This document shows, piece by piece, positions 37,736-49,899 of a stretch of DNA of 64,000 nt. The stretch lies in assembly GCA_033060915.1 (NCBI GenBank), contig CM065383.1:14983501-15047500 (forward strand), read 5' to 3'. Below the pieces are notes generated by a model. That model searched no databases and was not told the origin of the DNA. It worked only from the letters and a program-made list of their open reading frames with translations. Within the stretch, counting starts at the first letter, position 1, and every line of letters starts with the position of its first letter. The position numbers and the translations under genes were made by a program. This DNA comes from Euryodendron excelsum. Taxonomy: Eukaryota > Streptophyta > Magnoliopsida > Ericales > Pentaphylacaceae.

Positions 37736-38578
37736 AACTAGTTAGGAAAGTTTTAAAATCGGCAAGCAACGTATCTTGAGAAGATTTGGGCGCTTGTACT
37801 AGTGACTACCATGCAATTTTTAGCCTGGCTTTACTAGGAGTGACTTCGGAAAGTCCGGCAAGGACTTAAGGGACCGGGAATGGCCTGGAAGGCCGGAAAA
37901 GGGTAAGAACCCTTAGAATAGGGTCCCGGAGGTATTTGACTTGAGAAAGGATGACAAGATTTGTCGGAAGGGTTGATCGGGCCATTAGGGGTAAAAACGG
38001 TTATTCGGGTTGGAAAGCTACCAGGACGGACTCAAAATGTCCCAGAAGAAGACTCGTGATTTGGAGACATTATTTAGAACTTTCCAGGAGGTTGCTGGTT
38101 TGATACCCAGAGCTGGTGTGGTCGAAAAAGGCGACCAACCCACCAAGGGCAAAACAGTCATTTCGCACCAGGTTTGCCGGAATTGACTTGGAATGATCTG
38201 GAAAGATAAAGAAAGGTCAGTAATACTATAAAAAGTATTCTCAAGAGGTTATTGGTTTGATATCCAGAGCCGGTGTGGTCCCTGGGGCGTTCGGATGCCT
38301 AGGGGCAAAATGGTCATCTTGACCGGAAAGTCTCAGAATTGGCTTGAAACTGACTAGAAGGCACCTAATCATGCCGTATTGAATTTAAGACATTCTTGGA
38401 AAGGGTGGACTTACAGTTCTAAGGACTTAGGTATTTTCTTGAGAAACGTGCCGAAAAATTGCCCTAGGGGCAGTTTGGTCATTTTTCACCAAAGTGGGCT
38501 AGCAGGCACCGATGTTGACCTAGGTTTTGAGTGTTTCTGCCACTTTGACTACGGTCTCGTGATATGGGGGTTTGTTGG

Positions 38579-39578
38579 TGTAAGCACCCCATTTTTGCCC
38601 GCTCGGCAATCTCCGACTCGGCCGGATTCGGTTTCCAACATCATAACACATGCAAGCTCAAGATGAGTCTTTCAATCTCCAATCCAACCAAATGGTCGCT
38701 TCTCGGGTCCACAAGTATCCGCTGAAACCTTAAGAACCATTATTCCAGGCAGTTTTCCGGACCGGGCGGTCCTAGAAACCAACGCCATCCAGGTAGCTTC
38801 CCGAGATTGGGCAATCTCGGGGACCAACACCTCATCAAATTTCAGACGGTTCACTTCTGGCGCTTGCTAGCCTGCCAACGTAGAATGTCCATCATTTGGT
38901 AGTTCTCCGAGACTAGGCGTTCTCGGAGAGCAACACTACACTTCCAGGTAGCTTTCTAGGACCAGGCGTTCTCAGGAACCAACACCACCCCTATAGGTAG
39001 CTCTCTAAGAACGGGCGTTCTTGGAGACCAACACCGCACAGGTAGTTTTTCGAGACTAGGCGGTCTCGGGAACCAACACCTAGGTCAACACCGGCGCTTG
39101 CTAGCCCGACTCGGTGAAAAATAACCAAACTTGCCCCTTGGGCTTCCAGACACGTTTTGGGAAAGTTTAAAATTCCTCAAAACGATAAGTCCATCCTTCC
39201 ACAATGTTGTCAAACCATCAGGCGTCCCCCGCACGCCATTTGGTCCAAATCCGGTCTTATTCCGGCTCATTCTGATCAAAATGACCATTTTGCCCCTAAA
39301 CGACTCAGCACGACATGAACCCCGCTGAACGGCGACAGACTCTCTCAAAACCATCCCTGAACAGCCCTACACGCCTAACACAACATACCAGACCATTCAT
39401 GACCATTTCCAGCCAACTCCGATCAAAATGATCGTTTTGCCCCTGGGAGCCAAAAACGTCCCGAAACAGCACCAGCCTTGGGGTTTCGAGCAAAGGATTT
39501 CACTTCACGCCTTTGTTTAACCCAAGGAACACCCTACGACACTAAGCTCACACGACTCGATAAAAGTTTCCTGGAGCG
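38579..39578 (+). repeat. 5' LTR of A, first segment
   Basis: Starts TGTAAGCACCCCATTTTTGC. It matches 60838-61839 of the 3' LTR. It holds about five units of the form GGTAGCTxxCCGAGAxxGGGCxxTCTCGG, each a small hairpin. It is interrupted by B inside GGAGCG|TCT. Confidence 0.9.
38745..39085 (+). repeat. Hairpin repeats in U3 of LTR A
   Basis: Roughly five imperfect units. The clearest is CCCGAGATT-GGGC-AATCTCGGG (9-bp arms); others are CTCCGAGA...TCTCGGAG, AAGAAC-GGGC-GTTCTT and CCGAGAC...GTCTCGG. Each unit is followed by ACCAACACC. The same set is in the 3' LTR (about 61005-61345). Confidence 0.8.
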
Positions 39579-40294
39579 TGTAAGCACCCCATTTTTGCCC
39601 GCTCGGCAATCTCCGACCTTACCAACGTCACTCTCCCTTGCATTAAACCTACCCAAACCCTAAGCGTTCCCGCGTAACCCTAAGGACTCATGGCATGCAC
39701 ACCAATCCATTTTGTAAGAGGGGCCCCAATCCCTCTATGCTCACGGAGATAGGGTTGTCAAGAAGACAAGGGGCAATCAATCAACAAGGTTTCTTAGCGA
39801 CCTCCTCGACATCAAATCCAAGGAAGGCGAATCCGAGGACTCAAGAGTAGTTTAGGATTTCCCTTTGTAAAAATAGATAGGTGGAAGTCCAAAGGAAAAT
39901 GTTCCCCCTCCCCCTATTAAAATGTATTTCAATTCTTTTGTATCTCAAACCCAAAATTTAATGTACTTCTTTATTTTTATGAATGAATGCATAGATGATT
40001 GAAGGTTCCCACTTGACGGTAAAGTGTCTGCATACAGGGGCAAATCCCCTATCTCCAAAAGTGAGCCAATACATCATAACTAGTTTCCCTCCTTAAGAAG
40101 GACATCCTAGGACATGCATTGCATAAAGCTTTCTAAAAAACAAAAACTGACTTGGGACTTGTGTTTTTGTCTTTTTCTTTCTTCCTCTTCTATTTCTATT
40201 TATAGAAGTCATCTTGCACTGAGTCAACATTGCTCCCAAGAAAGGGCAACATCCACCTAGGGATCCCATTATTACCCGACTAAGAGCATCACTG

Positions 40295-41656
40295 ATGGCC
40301 GCTAACCCTGAAGAATCCTCTCAAGTCTCTCGAGAGGAGGTCAAAAAAATGAGGACTAAGATGGATGAGATGCTTAAACTTATGCAGACTATGGTCATGA
40401 AGGATGCTACAACAGTCCCGTCATCATCTATGGCTTCATCCAAGGACCCTGAACCCGCCAATCCAAGGGTCATGCTTCAGTCCGACAATGCAGGGAGGAC
40501 TAAGAAAGATGCCAAAGGGATCAACACTGAAGAACAGGACATTATGTTGCTTTCACATGCTGTACAGAAGACTTCCCTAAATCCTCTTAGTTTGAAAATC
40601 CAAGGTCTAGAGGATTCACTGCGAAGTCTCCACGGCCATGACAATTATGGGTCTACTTCCTACGATGAGCTCTGCTTCTTTCCAAATCACCCGAGACCTG
40701 CTAAGTTCAAAATGCCCGACTTCTAGAGGTATGACGGCACTGGTGACCCTATCGCTCATCTTCGCCTGTATGCCAGGGCACTGAGTGGTTATGGCAACGA
40801 TCCGAAGCTCCTCATGCAACTGTTCCAACATAGCCTCACAGGGTCGGCTCTGCAATGGTTTGCTCGTCTGGACTTAAGGAAGATCACCACCTGGATGAAG
40901 CTAGTCAATGCATTCAAAGCCCAATACCGTCACAACATTGATCTCACTGCTGACCGTTGGTTCTTGATGGCAATGAGTAAGGGAGAGAAAGAAAGTTTCA
41001 AAAGCTATGCCCTTAGATGGAGAGAAGCAGTAGCACAAGTCAATCCCCCTTTGGAAGATAAGGAATATGTTCAACTGTTCGTACACACCTTTTCGGGCAT
41101 ATATTACGAAAAGCTTTGCATGTATGTTGGGAGAAACTTTTCTGAGCTTATCATGCAAGGGGAGATGATAGAAAATGGCCTAAAAACTGGAAGGATCGTT
41201 GACCCCTATGCTAAACAAGTTTCGGCAAGCTTAGCAAGGAAGGTGCCCACAACATCGGAAATGGGTCGAAAGGAAGGAGAAGTGTCTGCGATCTTGCTCA
41301 GTCAACAATCGCAATGTCACCCCCAACACCAATCCCAGACCCCCATGGCTGCTAAAGCACCTACTTCCGGGCCCATCACAGCCCAACAACATATTAACCC
41401 CAATAAGAAGGCCCGCCGACGTCGTGCCTTTTCCCCTCTAACTTGCACCCAAACAAAGGCTTATCATGACCTCTTACAGGCCAACCTTTTGACCCCCATA
41501 CCTGCTCCACCGTTGCCAAATCCTTTACCCCCTACTTTTAACTCGACCCTTGTTTGCGAGTACCATTCTGGAAGACAGGGGCATGACACTGAGTATTGTC
41601 TCTTCCTGAAGCACAAGATACAAGATTTGATCAACGCTGGAATCATCATCACCTAG
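40295..41656 (+). pseudogene. Retrotransposon Gag of element B (one internal stop)
   Basis: A single frame of about 453 codons with one TAG at 40724-40726. Order of parts: an N-terminal coiled-coil-like stretch (SREEVKKMRTKMDEMLKLM), then the capsid-like Gag domain with FKMPDF, HLRLYA-type motif, LMQLFQHSLTGSALQWF, SFKSYALRWREA and ELIMQGEMIENGLKTGRI, then a proline-rich linker, and a zinc-knuckle-like CEYHSGxxGHDTEYC near the end. Gag would package the element RNA into particles. The frame downstream of the 41656 stop does not continue into a protease. The stop replaces a codon that is CAG in the homologous Gag of A. Confidence 0.9.
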
Positions 41657-42160
41657 GGGAGGAACCATGCAATGAAGCATAGAAGAAATTGGTGTGATTC
41701 TAGGACCTCTCTGAAGGGCTTTTTCCAAAGTGCAATAAAAAGGGAAGTTTTCATAAAATTCGTCTGTTTTCTTTTCATCTCTCTATTTCTCGCATATCTT
41801 CTCTAAATAAACATTGCATGCCATGTAATCATATTTCTAAATGAAAAGGTGTAGTTTCTAGTTCTTCCCCTTTGTCTCATACTCTTGTGGACGATTATTA
41901 CTTTTAGGGATTCTTCCCGATTTTGGTAAATGACTCAATTTAAAGGATGGGATAGCATGGGCAACCCATTTAAAAAGGGGTGAAAACCTTTGAGAGACTG
42001 AGAGAGAGAATGAGAGATAGGAGGAAGGCAATCTCAACAAAGAAGTGCGAATTCTATTGAAAAGGCGACACTTACATGATATCCTGGCTAGACGATGGGT
42101 AGCCGAGTCTCCAAAATGATGAGAAGCCATTGTTCTATTTATCCTAAATAAACACTACCC
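41657..42160 (+). other. Element B sequence after gag, no coding domain
   Basis: About 500 bp where protease and reverse transcriptase would be expected in an autonomous element. None is recognisable. Confidence 0.6.
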
Positions 42161-43620
42161 CTTGCTCAGCCCATTAGAGCTGTAACTGATTTTTATTCAA
42201 ATGTCCCCAAACCAATAACCATCCCCCACACCGGGGTAAGCACAGAGTAGTTGATTTGATAGAATATATAGGGATTCACTGGCCGAAACACATCATCCCT
42301 AGAAATATTGTCTAAATTTTGTACAAAGGCTTTATGGACTAAGCAATTCAATTTGAAATGATTAGAGGCCCTCAATTCTATTACCATACACAAAAATGTT
42401 CCCTTTGCTTAAACCACTAGTGCCTTACAGAAGCGGAAGTTTTCTTTTTGTCAACCTTGATCCGAAACCATCCCCCCACACTAGGGTAGTCAAGCAGCAG
42501 AAGATCTGGCAGAGAACGTCATCGAACATCAAGCTGAAGTAACGTGAAGGCTCTATGGATCAAGCAATCTTATTTAAAATGAAGAGAGGCCATCATTTCA
42601 TTTCCCATACAGTCAAAAGAAACCCCTTGCCAAACCTGTTGAGCCATCCACCCTTTTCCTGAAAAAACCCAACCTAGGGATCACCACCCACATTGGGTAG
42701 ATTGAACCGCCAAGGAAAAGGTATAAAGAAAAAGGATCGAAGAATTAGTCGTTCCATAAAAGAACAGAAATGACAAGGTAAAGAAAGGGAGTTGCCAAGG
42801 GGCAAGAGGCCAAAACAAAAAAAAAAAAACAAAACAAAACAAAAAAAATCTATCTAAAGAAAGGCCTGAAGAAAGCCATAACTGAGTTATCTTCAAAAGC
42901 ATAATAAGAAGATCAAATGAGAAGGGAGTCATGTTTCCCTTAAAAAGCAAATGGAAAGGGTGAAAGAAAAGAGTCGTTTTCACCGTGAGAAGTATATGGT
43001 CAAAAGCAAGAAGGAAATCTAAAGGTGATCCTAGGTTACAAAGAAACCCAGTAGAAGAAATAGGTTTGAGCCTTTACCCTTTCTTGTTAAACCCTAACCT
43101 ATGGCCTGCATTACAACCCTACTAAAGTCCATTCTGATTGAGAAAGATTGCTTGATCTAAATGAGTCAGACGTGTTGCTGAAGCTAGAGGAGGATATTAG
43201 GGGATGAAGCTGCGTTGGAAGACCGACTAAGGATGGTGTGGATCTAAACCCTACTAGAAACAACATTGAGTTTGAGCCTGCACATCCTTTTCATTCATAA
43301 ACCCCTTAACCTAGCCTACGTTACGGTCCGAATTAAAGCCCTCTCTGATCAGAGAAAATTGCTTAGTCCAAATAAGCCTGAACAATACCAAGACAAGTAG
43401 GGTGAGAAAGGAGAATTGGAAGGAAATGTAAGGGGCAATCTCATGCTCCAAAATGTGCTCAGATGGTTTCGGTTTAAACAACCCACTAAAAGAAGACCTT
43501 TGAGCCTAAATATCCCTTTATTTCTTACAACCCCTAAACCCAGCCTACATTACGGTCCTAAAAGAAGTCTTCTTAGATTGAGGGCTTAGCTATTTATCGC
43601 TCTACAAAGGGCATGCGAGT
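42160..43620 (+). repeat. Degenerate 0.2-kb repeats in B between gag and the 3' UTR
   Basis: A motif of the kind TTTGAGCCTxxxxxxCCxTTxxTT followed by CTAGCCTACATTACGG recurs with spacing of about 205-235 bp; clearest near 43064, 43271 and 43500, weaker near 42170, 42410 and 42640. A related series is present in A. Confidence 0.55.
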
Positions 43621-44475
43621 TGTCGCTCGAGCCATGGTGGCATTTTGGAGATCTGAGAGAGAAAACCAAGTGAGATCAGAAAAACCCCAAACAGTAACCC
43701 TGTAGAAAGTAGGGATAAGATAGCAAACCAAAAGGTCAAGATCCCTGGAGAATGGTGCAAATGCTATCACACCTCGATATGAATGGGACAAAACTGAATG
43801 GGGTAGAATCCTGAGAAGGAACAGAATCCTGAGAGTATGGGCCCAAAGGGCAATCCTGGGGCTTTCTTTGTAAATAGTTTATACACATGTAATATTGATA
43901 CATCCATGACATGTATAACCTGTACATCCATTTGGATTCTTGTGTGGTGTGCATCTATCCATGCATTCAACTGCACTCCTGTATGAACCTGTTCATTTGT
44001 AAGAAAGTAGGTCGTGCATTTAATTTAATTTTTGCATAAATCCGTGCATTTATTACAAAAAAAAGGGGGGGGGGACATTGCATTTAATTCCATTCCTATA
44101 TGTGCATGCATTCAATTCCACTTCCGCGTGAACCTATGCAGTTATAAAAAGTAGGACACGCATTCAATTATATTCTTATATAAACTATGCGCATTCATAA
44201 AATAGATCATGCATCTAATCCCGTGTGCAGTCATGAAAAAAATATATATATATATATATGACATGCGTTCACCCTTTACCATGGCATTTTTAAATTATTT
44301 TTGTACAAAACTCACCCTATGTCTTTCTCTCTCTCCCAAATAGGAAATAAGGAACAAGGTAAAGTACAAAATGGAGTTACAAAGCCATCTTGCGATCAAG
44401 TAACCTTAGACATCTTCAATATTGGCATACACCTTAGCAAGTTCAGACTTCCCTAGGCGACAAAAAGCAAGGAAT
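43621..44475 (+). other. Element B spacer, no gene
   Basis: AT-rich DNA with short homopolymers, an (AT)n run near 44240-44258 and repeated GTGCATTCAATTC-like words at 43970-44220. No coding signal. Confidence 0.5.
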
Positions 44476-45470
44476 GGGGCAATGGCCCACCCTCGACCTC
44501 CCTAACCAACCTTGGACTTCCCCAGTGGAGCAGCGTTTCGCCAGATGGAGTGCCGGTTCAAGAGGTATCAGCATTCAACCTTGGACTTCCCCAGTAGAGC
44601 AGCGTTTCGCCAGACGGAGTGCCGGTTCAAGAGGTTCAAGAGGTATCAGCATTTAACCTTGGACTTCCCTAGTGGAGCAGCGTTTCGCCAGACGGAGTGC
44701 CGGTTCAAGAGGTATCAACATTCAGCCTTGGACTTCCCCGGTGGAGCAGCGTTTCGCCAGATGGAGTGTCGGTTCAAGAGGTATCAGCATTTAACCTTGG
44801 ACTTCCCCGGTGGAGCAGCGTTTCGCTAGACGGAGTGCCAGTTCAAAAGGTATCAGCATTCAGCCTTGGACTTCCCCAGTGGAGCAGCGTTTCGCCAGAC
44901 GGAGTGCCGGTTCAAGAGGTATCAGCATCCAGCCTTGGACTTCCCCGGTGGAGCAGCGTTTCGTCAGACGGAGTGCCGGTTCAAGAGGTATCAGCATTCA
45001 GCCTTGGACTTCCCTAGTGGAATAGCGTTTCGCCAGACGGAGTGCCGGTTCAAGAGGTATTAGCATTCAGCCTTGGACTTCCCTAGTGGAGCAGCGTTTC
45101 GCCAAACGGAGTACCGGATCAAGAGGCATCAGCAGTCAACCTTGGACTTCCCCAACGGAGTAGCGTTTTGCCAGACGGAGTGTCGGTTCAAGAGGCATCA
45201 GCAGTCAACCTTGGACTTCCCTAGCGGAGCAGCGTTTCGCCAGACGGAGTGCCGGTTTAAGAGGTATCAGCAGTCAACCTTGGACTTCCCCAGCAGAGCA
45301 GCGTTTCGCCAGACGGAGTGCCGGTTCAAGAGGTATCAGCAGTCAACCTTGGACTTCCCCAGCGGAGCCACGTTTCGCCAGACGGAGTGTCGGTTCAAGA
45401 TGTATCAGCAGTCAACCTTGGATGTCCCTAGAGGAGCAGTGTTTCGCCAGACGGAGTACTAGTTCAAGAT
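44476..45470 (+). repeat. 69-bp tandem array before the 3' LTR of B
   Basis: About 14 units of 69 bp containing CTTGGACTTCCCCAGTGGAG, CAGCGTTTCGCCAGACGG and AGTGCCGGTTCAAGAGGTAT. One unit carries a 9-bp internal duplication (78 bp). Both lengths are multiples of three, so a frame with FRQTECRFKRYQ repeats runs through it with only a few stops, but all three plus-strand frames of the unit are open, so coding is not shown. Hypervariable tandem repeats at this place are known for Tat/Ogre elements. Confidence 0.93.
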
Positions 45471-45696
45471 GCGTCAATTCCCCCAAGAGGAGCATTGTTC
45501 TACCAGATGGAGCGCCAATTCAAGGAGCATTAATTCCCCAAAAGAGAGTCATTTTTACCAGATAAAATACCAAGCATTGACCAGCTACTCAAGGTTACTG
45601 TTCTTTCAATTCCTATTATTTTCAAGTCCCTCCGATCGCCTCGCGGTCAACATGGGGCTCTTACTTTATCGTTTTCTGTCTTTGACAAGCAAAGAC

Positions 45697-45713
45697 AGAA
45701 AAAGAAGGGCAGC
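45697..45713 (+). promoter_or_regulatory. Polypurine tract of B
   Basis: AGAAAAAGAAGGGCAGC directly before the 3' LTR; the same context precedes the 3' LTR of A. Confidence 0.75.
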
Positions 45714-47056
45714 TGTAAGCACCTCATTTTTGCCCGCTCGGCAATCTCCTAGCTGACCAAGCTCACTTTCACACATCACATGCATATTTAGACTCTAAGC
45801 CCGCCTTTTTAATTTGAATTTAGTCCACCAGTCGCTTCTCGGGCCCATAGGGCCCACTTGAAGCTAAATGACCATTTTGCCCCTAGGCATCCGAATGCCC
45901 CGGGAACCACACCGGCTCTGGGTATCAAACCGATAACCCTCTGAGATTACTTCTTATAGTATTCTCAACCTTCCTAACCTTTCCAAATCTTCCAAGCCAA
46001 GTCAAATCTTTCCTAAGTCTCTTCTCTTTCTTAAGTCTAGGTTTTTCTCAAACCTTCTCTTTTTCAAAACAAGTCCAAATCTATTTTTTCAAATCAAAGT
46101 CCAATCTTTTCCAAAATTTCAATTTCCAACCTCCTTTTCTAATCTCAAATCAAATCTAATTTTCAATCCAATCTCTTTCTTCCAATCCAATCTCTCTCTT
46201 CAAATTAATCTCTTTTCAATCGGACTCTGGTCCGAACTACGACTGACCTGATTCCCCCAAAGGGATACGTAGACAACCTTCATAGGTGCAGTCACAACAC
46301 TTTTCAAACTTTCAATTCTACCTTCATGGGTGCGGTTTCCAGAATCTTTCTAAATCTCAAATTCTAATCTACTTTCAAAATTCCAATTTCAAAATTTCTA
46401 TTTTCAAATTTCTACTTTCAATTTTCAAACTTTCCAACTTCTATCTATTTTCAAATCAAATCAATTTCAAATCAATCTCTTTTCAAATCTATTTTTCAAT
46501 TTTCTTAACTTGCACTTGCATATCATGCCTCATATTTTTCAAACATTGTTTTTCTAAAGTGAAATAGGATTGAACATAAGTTAGTTAAAGACTCTCATAG
46601 GTGAATCTAGGGTAGATTGACATGTAGGTACCGAAAGGACGGGGTAGGGTGATAGCTTAGTGCGTCTTCCCTATACGTAACCAACCTCCGAACCTAGATC
46701 ACTGATTTCAAAGACCAAAAAGGAGTTATTTTTCTACAAAGGGCTAAATGTTTTCCAAAGGTTGCCAAACAACCTGTTTTCTTAAAAACCCTCTCTTGAG
46801 TAGATATTTTCAAATCGTTTTCCAAAAACCCTAAGTGTAGTCTTCGGAATATTCTTAGTTTTTAGGTGACCTAACTCACCTTAATCAAGTTAGGTGGCGA
46901 CTCTGAATCTTTTTCAAAAGCCCTTTATTCAAACCAGTTTTTCAATTCAAACCTAGTCGCACTCATTCTTTTAGGAGGGTGAGTTCTAACGAGAGAGTAC
47001 AACATTTTTCCCGCTTGTGTGAGTATTCCTTGAGTGTGAAAAATCTGGGCGCGACA
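45714..47056 (+). repeat. 3' LTR of B, internally deleted (1343 bp)
   Basis: TGTAAGCACCTCATTTTTGC ... GGGCGCGACA. It matches the first part of D up to about 32890 and then D from about 35460, so about 2.6 kb, including palindromes and TATA box, is missing. The join lies in TTTCCAAATCTTCCA-like sequence present near the right breakpoint of D. Confidence 0.88.
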
Positions 47057-47795
47057 GAGCGTCTCACAGACGCTCCGCTTAAATTGTCTTTTCTCCCGAT
47101 TCCCTGATTATATCGCACCGTCAACCGACTTGAGAAACGCGTAAATCAGGAAATTCTCAAAAGCTCGTCCATAGATCCTTCCATCGATACGGCTCGATCG
47201 AGTAGATCACTTCCCGAAGCCCTCCATCGTACGGTGCGAAAACCATAACTTCTAGCAACCCCTGGAGCGTCTTGCAGACGTTCCGCCAAGGTTGACTTTT
47301 TTTCCGATTCCCTAATCAAAACGCACCGTCAAACGACTTGAGAAATGCATAAATTTGGGAATTTCATAAAGTATTTCTAGAATACTTTCCATCGGTACGG
47401 TCCGAACGAATAGATCGCTTCTCGAAGGTCTCAATCGCACGAAATGAAAATAGCCACTTTCAAACACCTACGGAGCGTATCACATACGCTTCGCAAAAGT
47501 GTCCTTTTTGGCACACTTCCCGAGACGATATCACTTATCTCCAAATGCAATTCAAACTTTTCGAAAACATGAAAGTTCATCGGAAGCACTAGGAAAACAT
47601 CCCGAGTATGACCGATTCCCCCGGAACTTTCCCGGTTGGCCCAATTATCGAGGCAAAGTTTGGACGAACCTTCTTGGTGATGGAGCGTATGCTACATGCG
47701 CTCAAATTTTGATCCGATCGATTGACTTTCGATCAACGGACGAGATTTAACCAGTACATAGGGTGCCACATGTTATTCTGGCAATAGAACAGTAC

Positions 47796-47857
47796 CTGCG
47801 CATGTCCTACATGTGCACGGCCAAATTTTGGTCATGCGCATGTAGTACATGCTCTAA
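47796..47857 (+). promoter_or_regulatory. Palindrome pair upstream of the TATA box in 5' LTR A
   Basis: GCGCATGT-CCT-ACATGtGC and GCGCATGT-AGT-ACATGCtC, each with one substitution compared with the perfect copies in the 3' LTR. Confidence 0.8.
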
Positions 47858-47874
47858 GTCTGTTGCAGATTGCC

Positions 47875-47882
47875 TATAAATA
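47875..47882 (+). promoter_or_regulatory. TATA box of 5' LTR A
   Basis: TATAAATA in CCTATAAATAGAAGCC, about 18 bp after the palindromes; likely promoter of element A. Confidence 0.75.
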
Positions 47883-49129
47883 GAAGCCTCCCCCCTTGCA
47901 TATTCCATCTTCGAAATTGTTACGAAACTCTGCTGAAATCACTCCAGAACCTCGAATCTCCATATATATTCCCCCCTTCCAACACTTAGGGTAGATTCCA
48001 CCCTTCTTAAGCCTATACACTCCACATACAAGGCCCCATACACACTTACACACTCCACTCTAGCCTCTCAAGCCCTATTGAAGTCACTCAAATTCTAATC
48101 AAGACATCCATTGAAGACTACAACAGTGTTTAAGGCAAAAGGTGGTATCCCTTTTACATTTATGCTCTCCCCCACTCTTCTCTTCTCCCTCCTAGCCTAC
48201 TTAGGCTATTCTCTATTTTAGTCCCCATCTTCAACCCCCCTTTCTTGCATGCTTGAGCCAAGAGGGCTCCTAGATCATGCCTAGAAGAAAGCAAGTGAGA
48301 GCCACCGTGTAGGGGGACCTCTCACTAGCCTACTTTAAGATGGTATGGCCTAAGAGCCCCTTGTTTATGTGGTGAAGCCTAAAAGCCTTGTATGTGAATC
48401 ATGACCCCTTGCATATTATTATTTTGATCATGTCTTGTATGCTTAGCTTCCTTTCATGTTTATTGTCATATCCCACCATGCTTGCATTGCTCTTAATTTC
48501 ATGACATTTTCAAGTTCTACATGCCCTTCAAAAATTGTTCCAAGAGTTGGCCCCTTTAAGTTTAGGATAAGACTTTAGGAGTCATGCCTTAGAAAATCAC
48601 TCACAACTCCCTAATTCATGCTTTTGCATCATTTCATTTTAACTCGCATAAAAGTTGCCTTCAAACTCTCTTATTTTCAAGGTTCCTATTCTCTCAAGTT
48701 TAGTGGTTGGAATGGTCTCATGGAACCCTCTCTTGAGTGGTCTCCCTTTTGTTGGCCATATGAACCCTCTCTTGATGGAGTGGTTCCCTTAAAAAAATGA
48801 TTTTCAAAATCCTTCTTCAAAGATGATTTCAAAAATGCATTCTCTCCATCTTTGCATCAAAAATGATTCTCCAAAAATTACCATCATTATGTTGAATTTT
48901 GACCGCTTATACTCTTGTCAAGATATTGGTTATAATGGCCATAAGAAAACCTTCCTTAGAATGGTCTCCAATCACTAACCATATAAACTATACTCTTGGC
49001 TAGAGTAAAAATTTTTATGGAAATGATCTTCATAAAGATTGCCAACCAAAGTCCATTGCATATCATGTTTTGATTTCAAAACTCTTTCCAAGAATGCATC
49101 AAAACAACTTTCAAGACCATCCTCCAATC

Positions 49130-49350
49130 TAACCATAGGTTAACTTGACCCTAGTTACCTAACCCTAGGTTAACTTGACCCTAGTTACCTAACCATAGGT
49201 TAACTTGTCCCTAGTTACCAAATTCTAGGTTAACTTGACCCTAGTTACCAAACCCTAGGTTAATTTGACCCTAGTTACCAAACCCTAGGTTAACTTGACC
49301 CTAGTTACTTAACCCTAGATTAACTTGGCCCTAGTTACCTAACCATAGGT
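49130..49350 (+). repeat. 30-bp tandem array in LTR A
   Basis: Seven to eight units of TAACCCTAGGTTAACTTGAC + CCTAGTTACC. The 3' LTR starts the same array near 63905. Palindromic CCTAGG/GTTAAC words recur in each unit. Confidence 0.92.
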
Positions 49351-49899
49351 TATCTGAACCTTAGGTTCTCCCTAACCCTAGGCTAACCCAACCTAGGTTA
49401 GTGAACTTCAAGGTCCCAACTCTTGGACCCTTTCCTAAATGATCATTCAAAATTTCAAACTATTCTCGTGGCTTATTTTCCAATACCCCCTATTCTCTTG
49501 ATCTTAAAAACCCAACTCTATACACTCTTTAAAGGTCCTTACACTCCCTCTTCAAAACATTTTCAAAAAAAAAAAAAATGCTTTCCAAAGAGTCACAAAC
49601 CTAAGGTATTCCTAGCCCTCTCATGGTTAGGGATTCCAAGGAAAAGTGATAAATCAAAATCAACCTCTAAAGTTGTCCGTACTAGGATTTCAAACACTTA
49701 GCCATTTTCAAAAACCACTTTCAAAAACTAATTCATCAAAACATTCTAAAGTCATGCCTCCTAGGATTTCAAAACAAGACTTCAAAAATACTTTCAAGCT
49801 CTCTTGAGTCATGCCAAATCTTTTTTCCAAAACTCACTTAGAGTCAATCCAAAAGTATTTTCAAAACACTTCACTTCCAATTTCAAGTCAAAACTTCCA

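Larger units (their letters stand above)
29941..38578 (-). mobile_element. Element C: Tat/Ogre-type LTR, minus strand, interrupted by D and then by A
   Basis: At 29941 the plus strand starts TGTCACGCCCAGATTTTTAG, the reverse complement of the LTR 3' end found in D and B (..AAAAATCTGGGCGCGACA). The LTR then runs backwards to 32023, resumes at 36561 after D, and continues to 38578, where A begins. About 4.1 kb of LTR sequence is present when D is removed; the first roughly 0.6 kb must lie past A. The sequence left of 29941 is not a PBS, so this is a 3' LTR or a solo LTR. The left flank is AGTAA; the matching duplicate is off-window. Its layout (TATA box, palindromes, tandem Cs in U5) mirrors D in reverse. 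Confidence 0.85.
39579..47056 (+). mobile_element. Element B: damaged Tat/Ogre-type element nested in the 5' LTR of A
   Basis: 7478 bp between perfect GAGCG duplicates (39574-39578 and 47057-47061). The uninterrupted site is visible in the 3' LTR of A near 61833 (GGAGTGTCTTACAGACGC), which confirms the insertion. The left end keeps only about 35 bp of LTR (TGTAAGCACCCCATTTTTGC...) and then jumps into sequence that in A lies nearly 1 kb past the PBS, so most of the 5' LTR and the PBS are deleted. It contains a gag with one stop codon, no pol, 0.2-kb degenerate repeats, a 69-bp array, a PPT and a 1343-bp 3' LTR. Confidence 0.92.

Noticed and set aside
39579..39620. A complete second 5' LTR at the left end of B
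   Set aside because: Only about 35 bp of LTR sequence is present before internal leader sequence; it is a deleted remnant.
44512..45462. Repeat protein encoded by the 69-bp array
   Set aside because: All three plus frames are open, there are stops in the best frame, and no start or domain context; kept only as a question in the findings.
44476..45470. CRISPR-like array
   Set aside because: Units are contiguous without unique spacers, and the DNA is plant nuclear.
49130..49350. Interstitial telomere repeat (CCCTAGG / CCCTAA words)
   Set aside because: The unit is 30 bp and lies in an LTR; the plant telomere unit CCCTAAA is not tandemly present.
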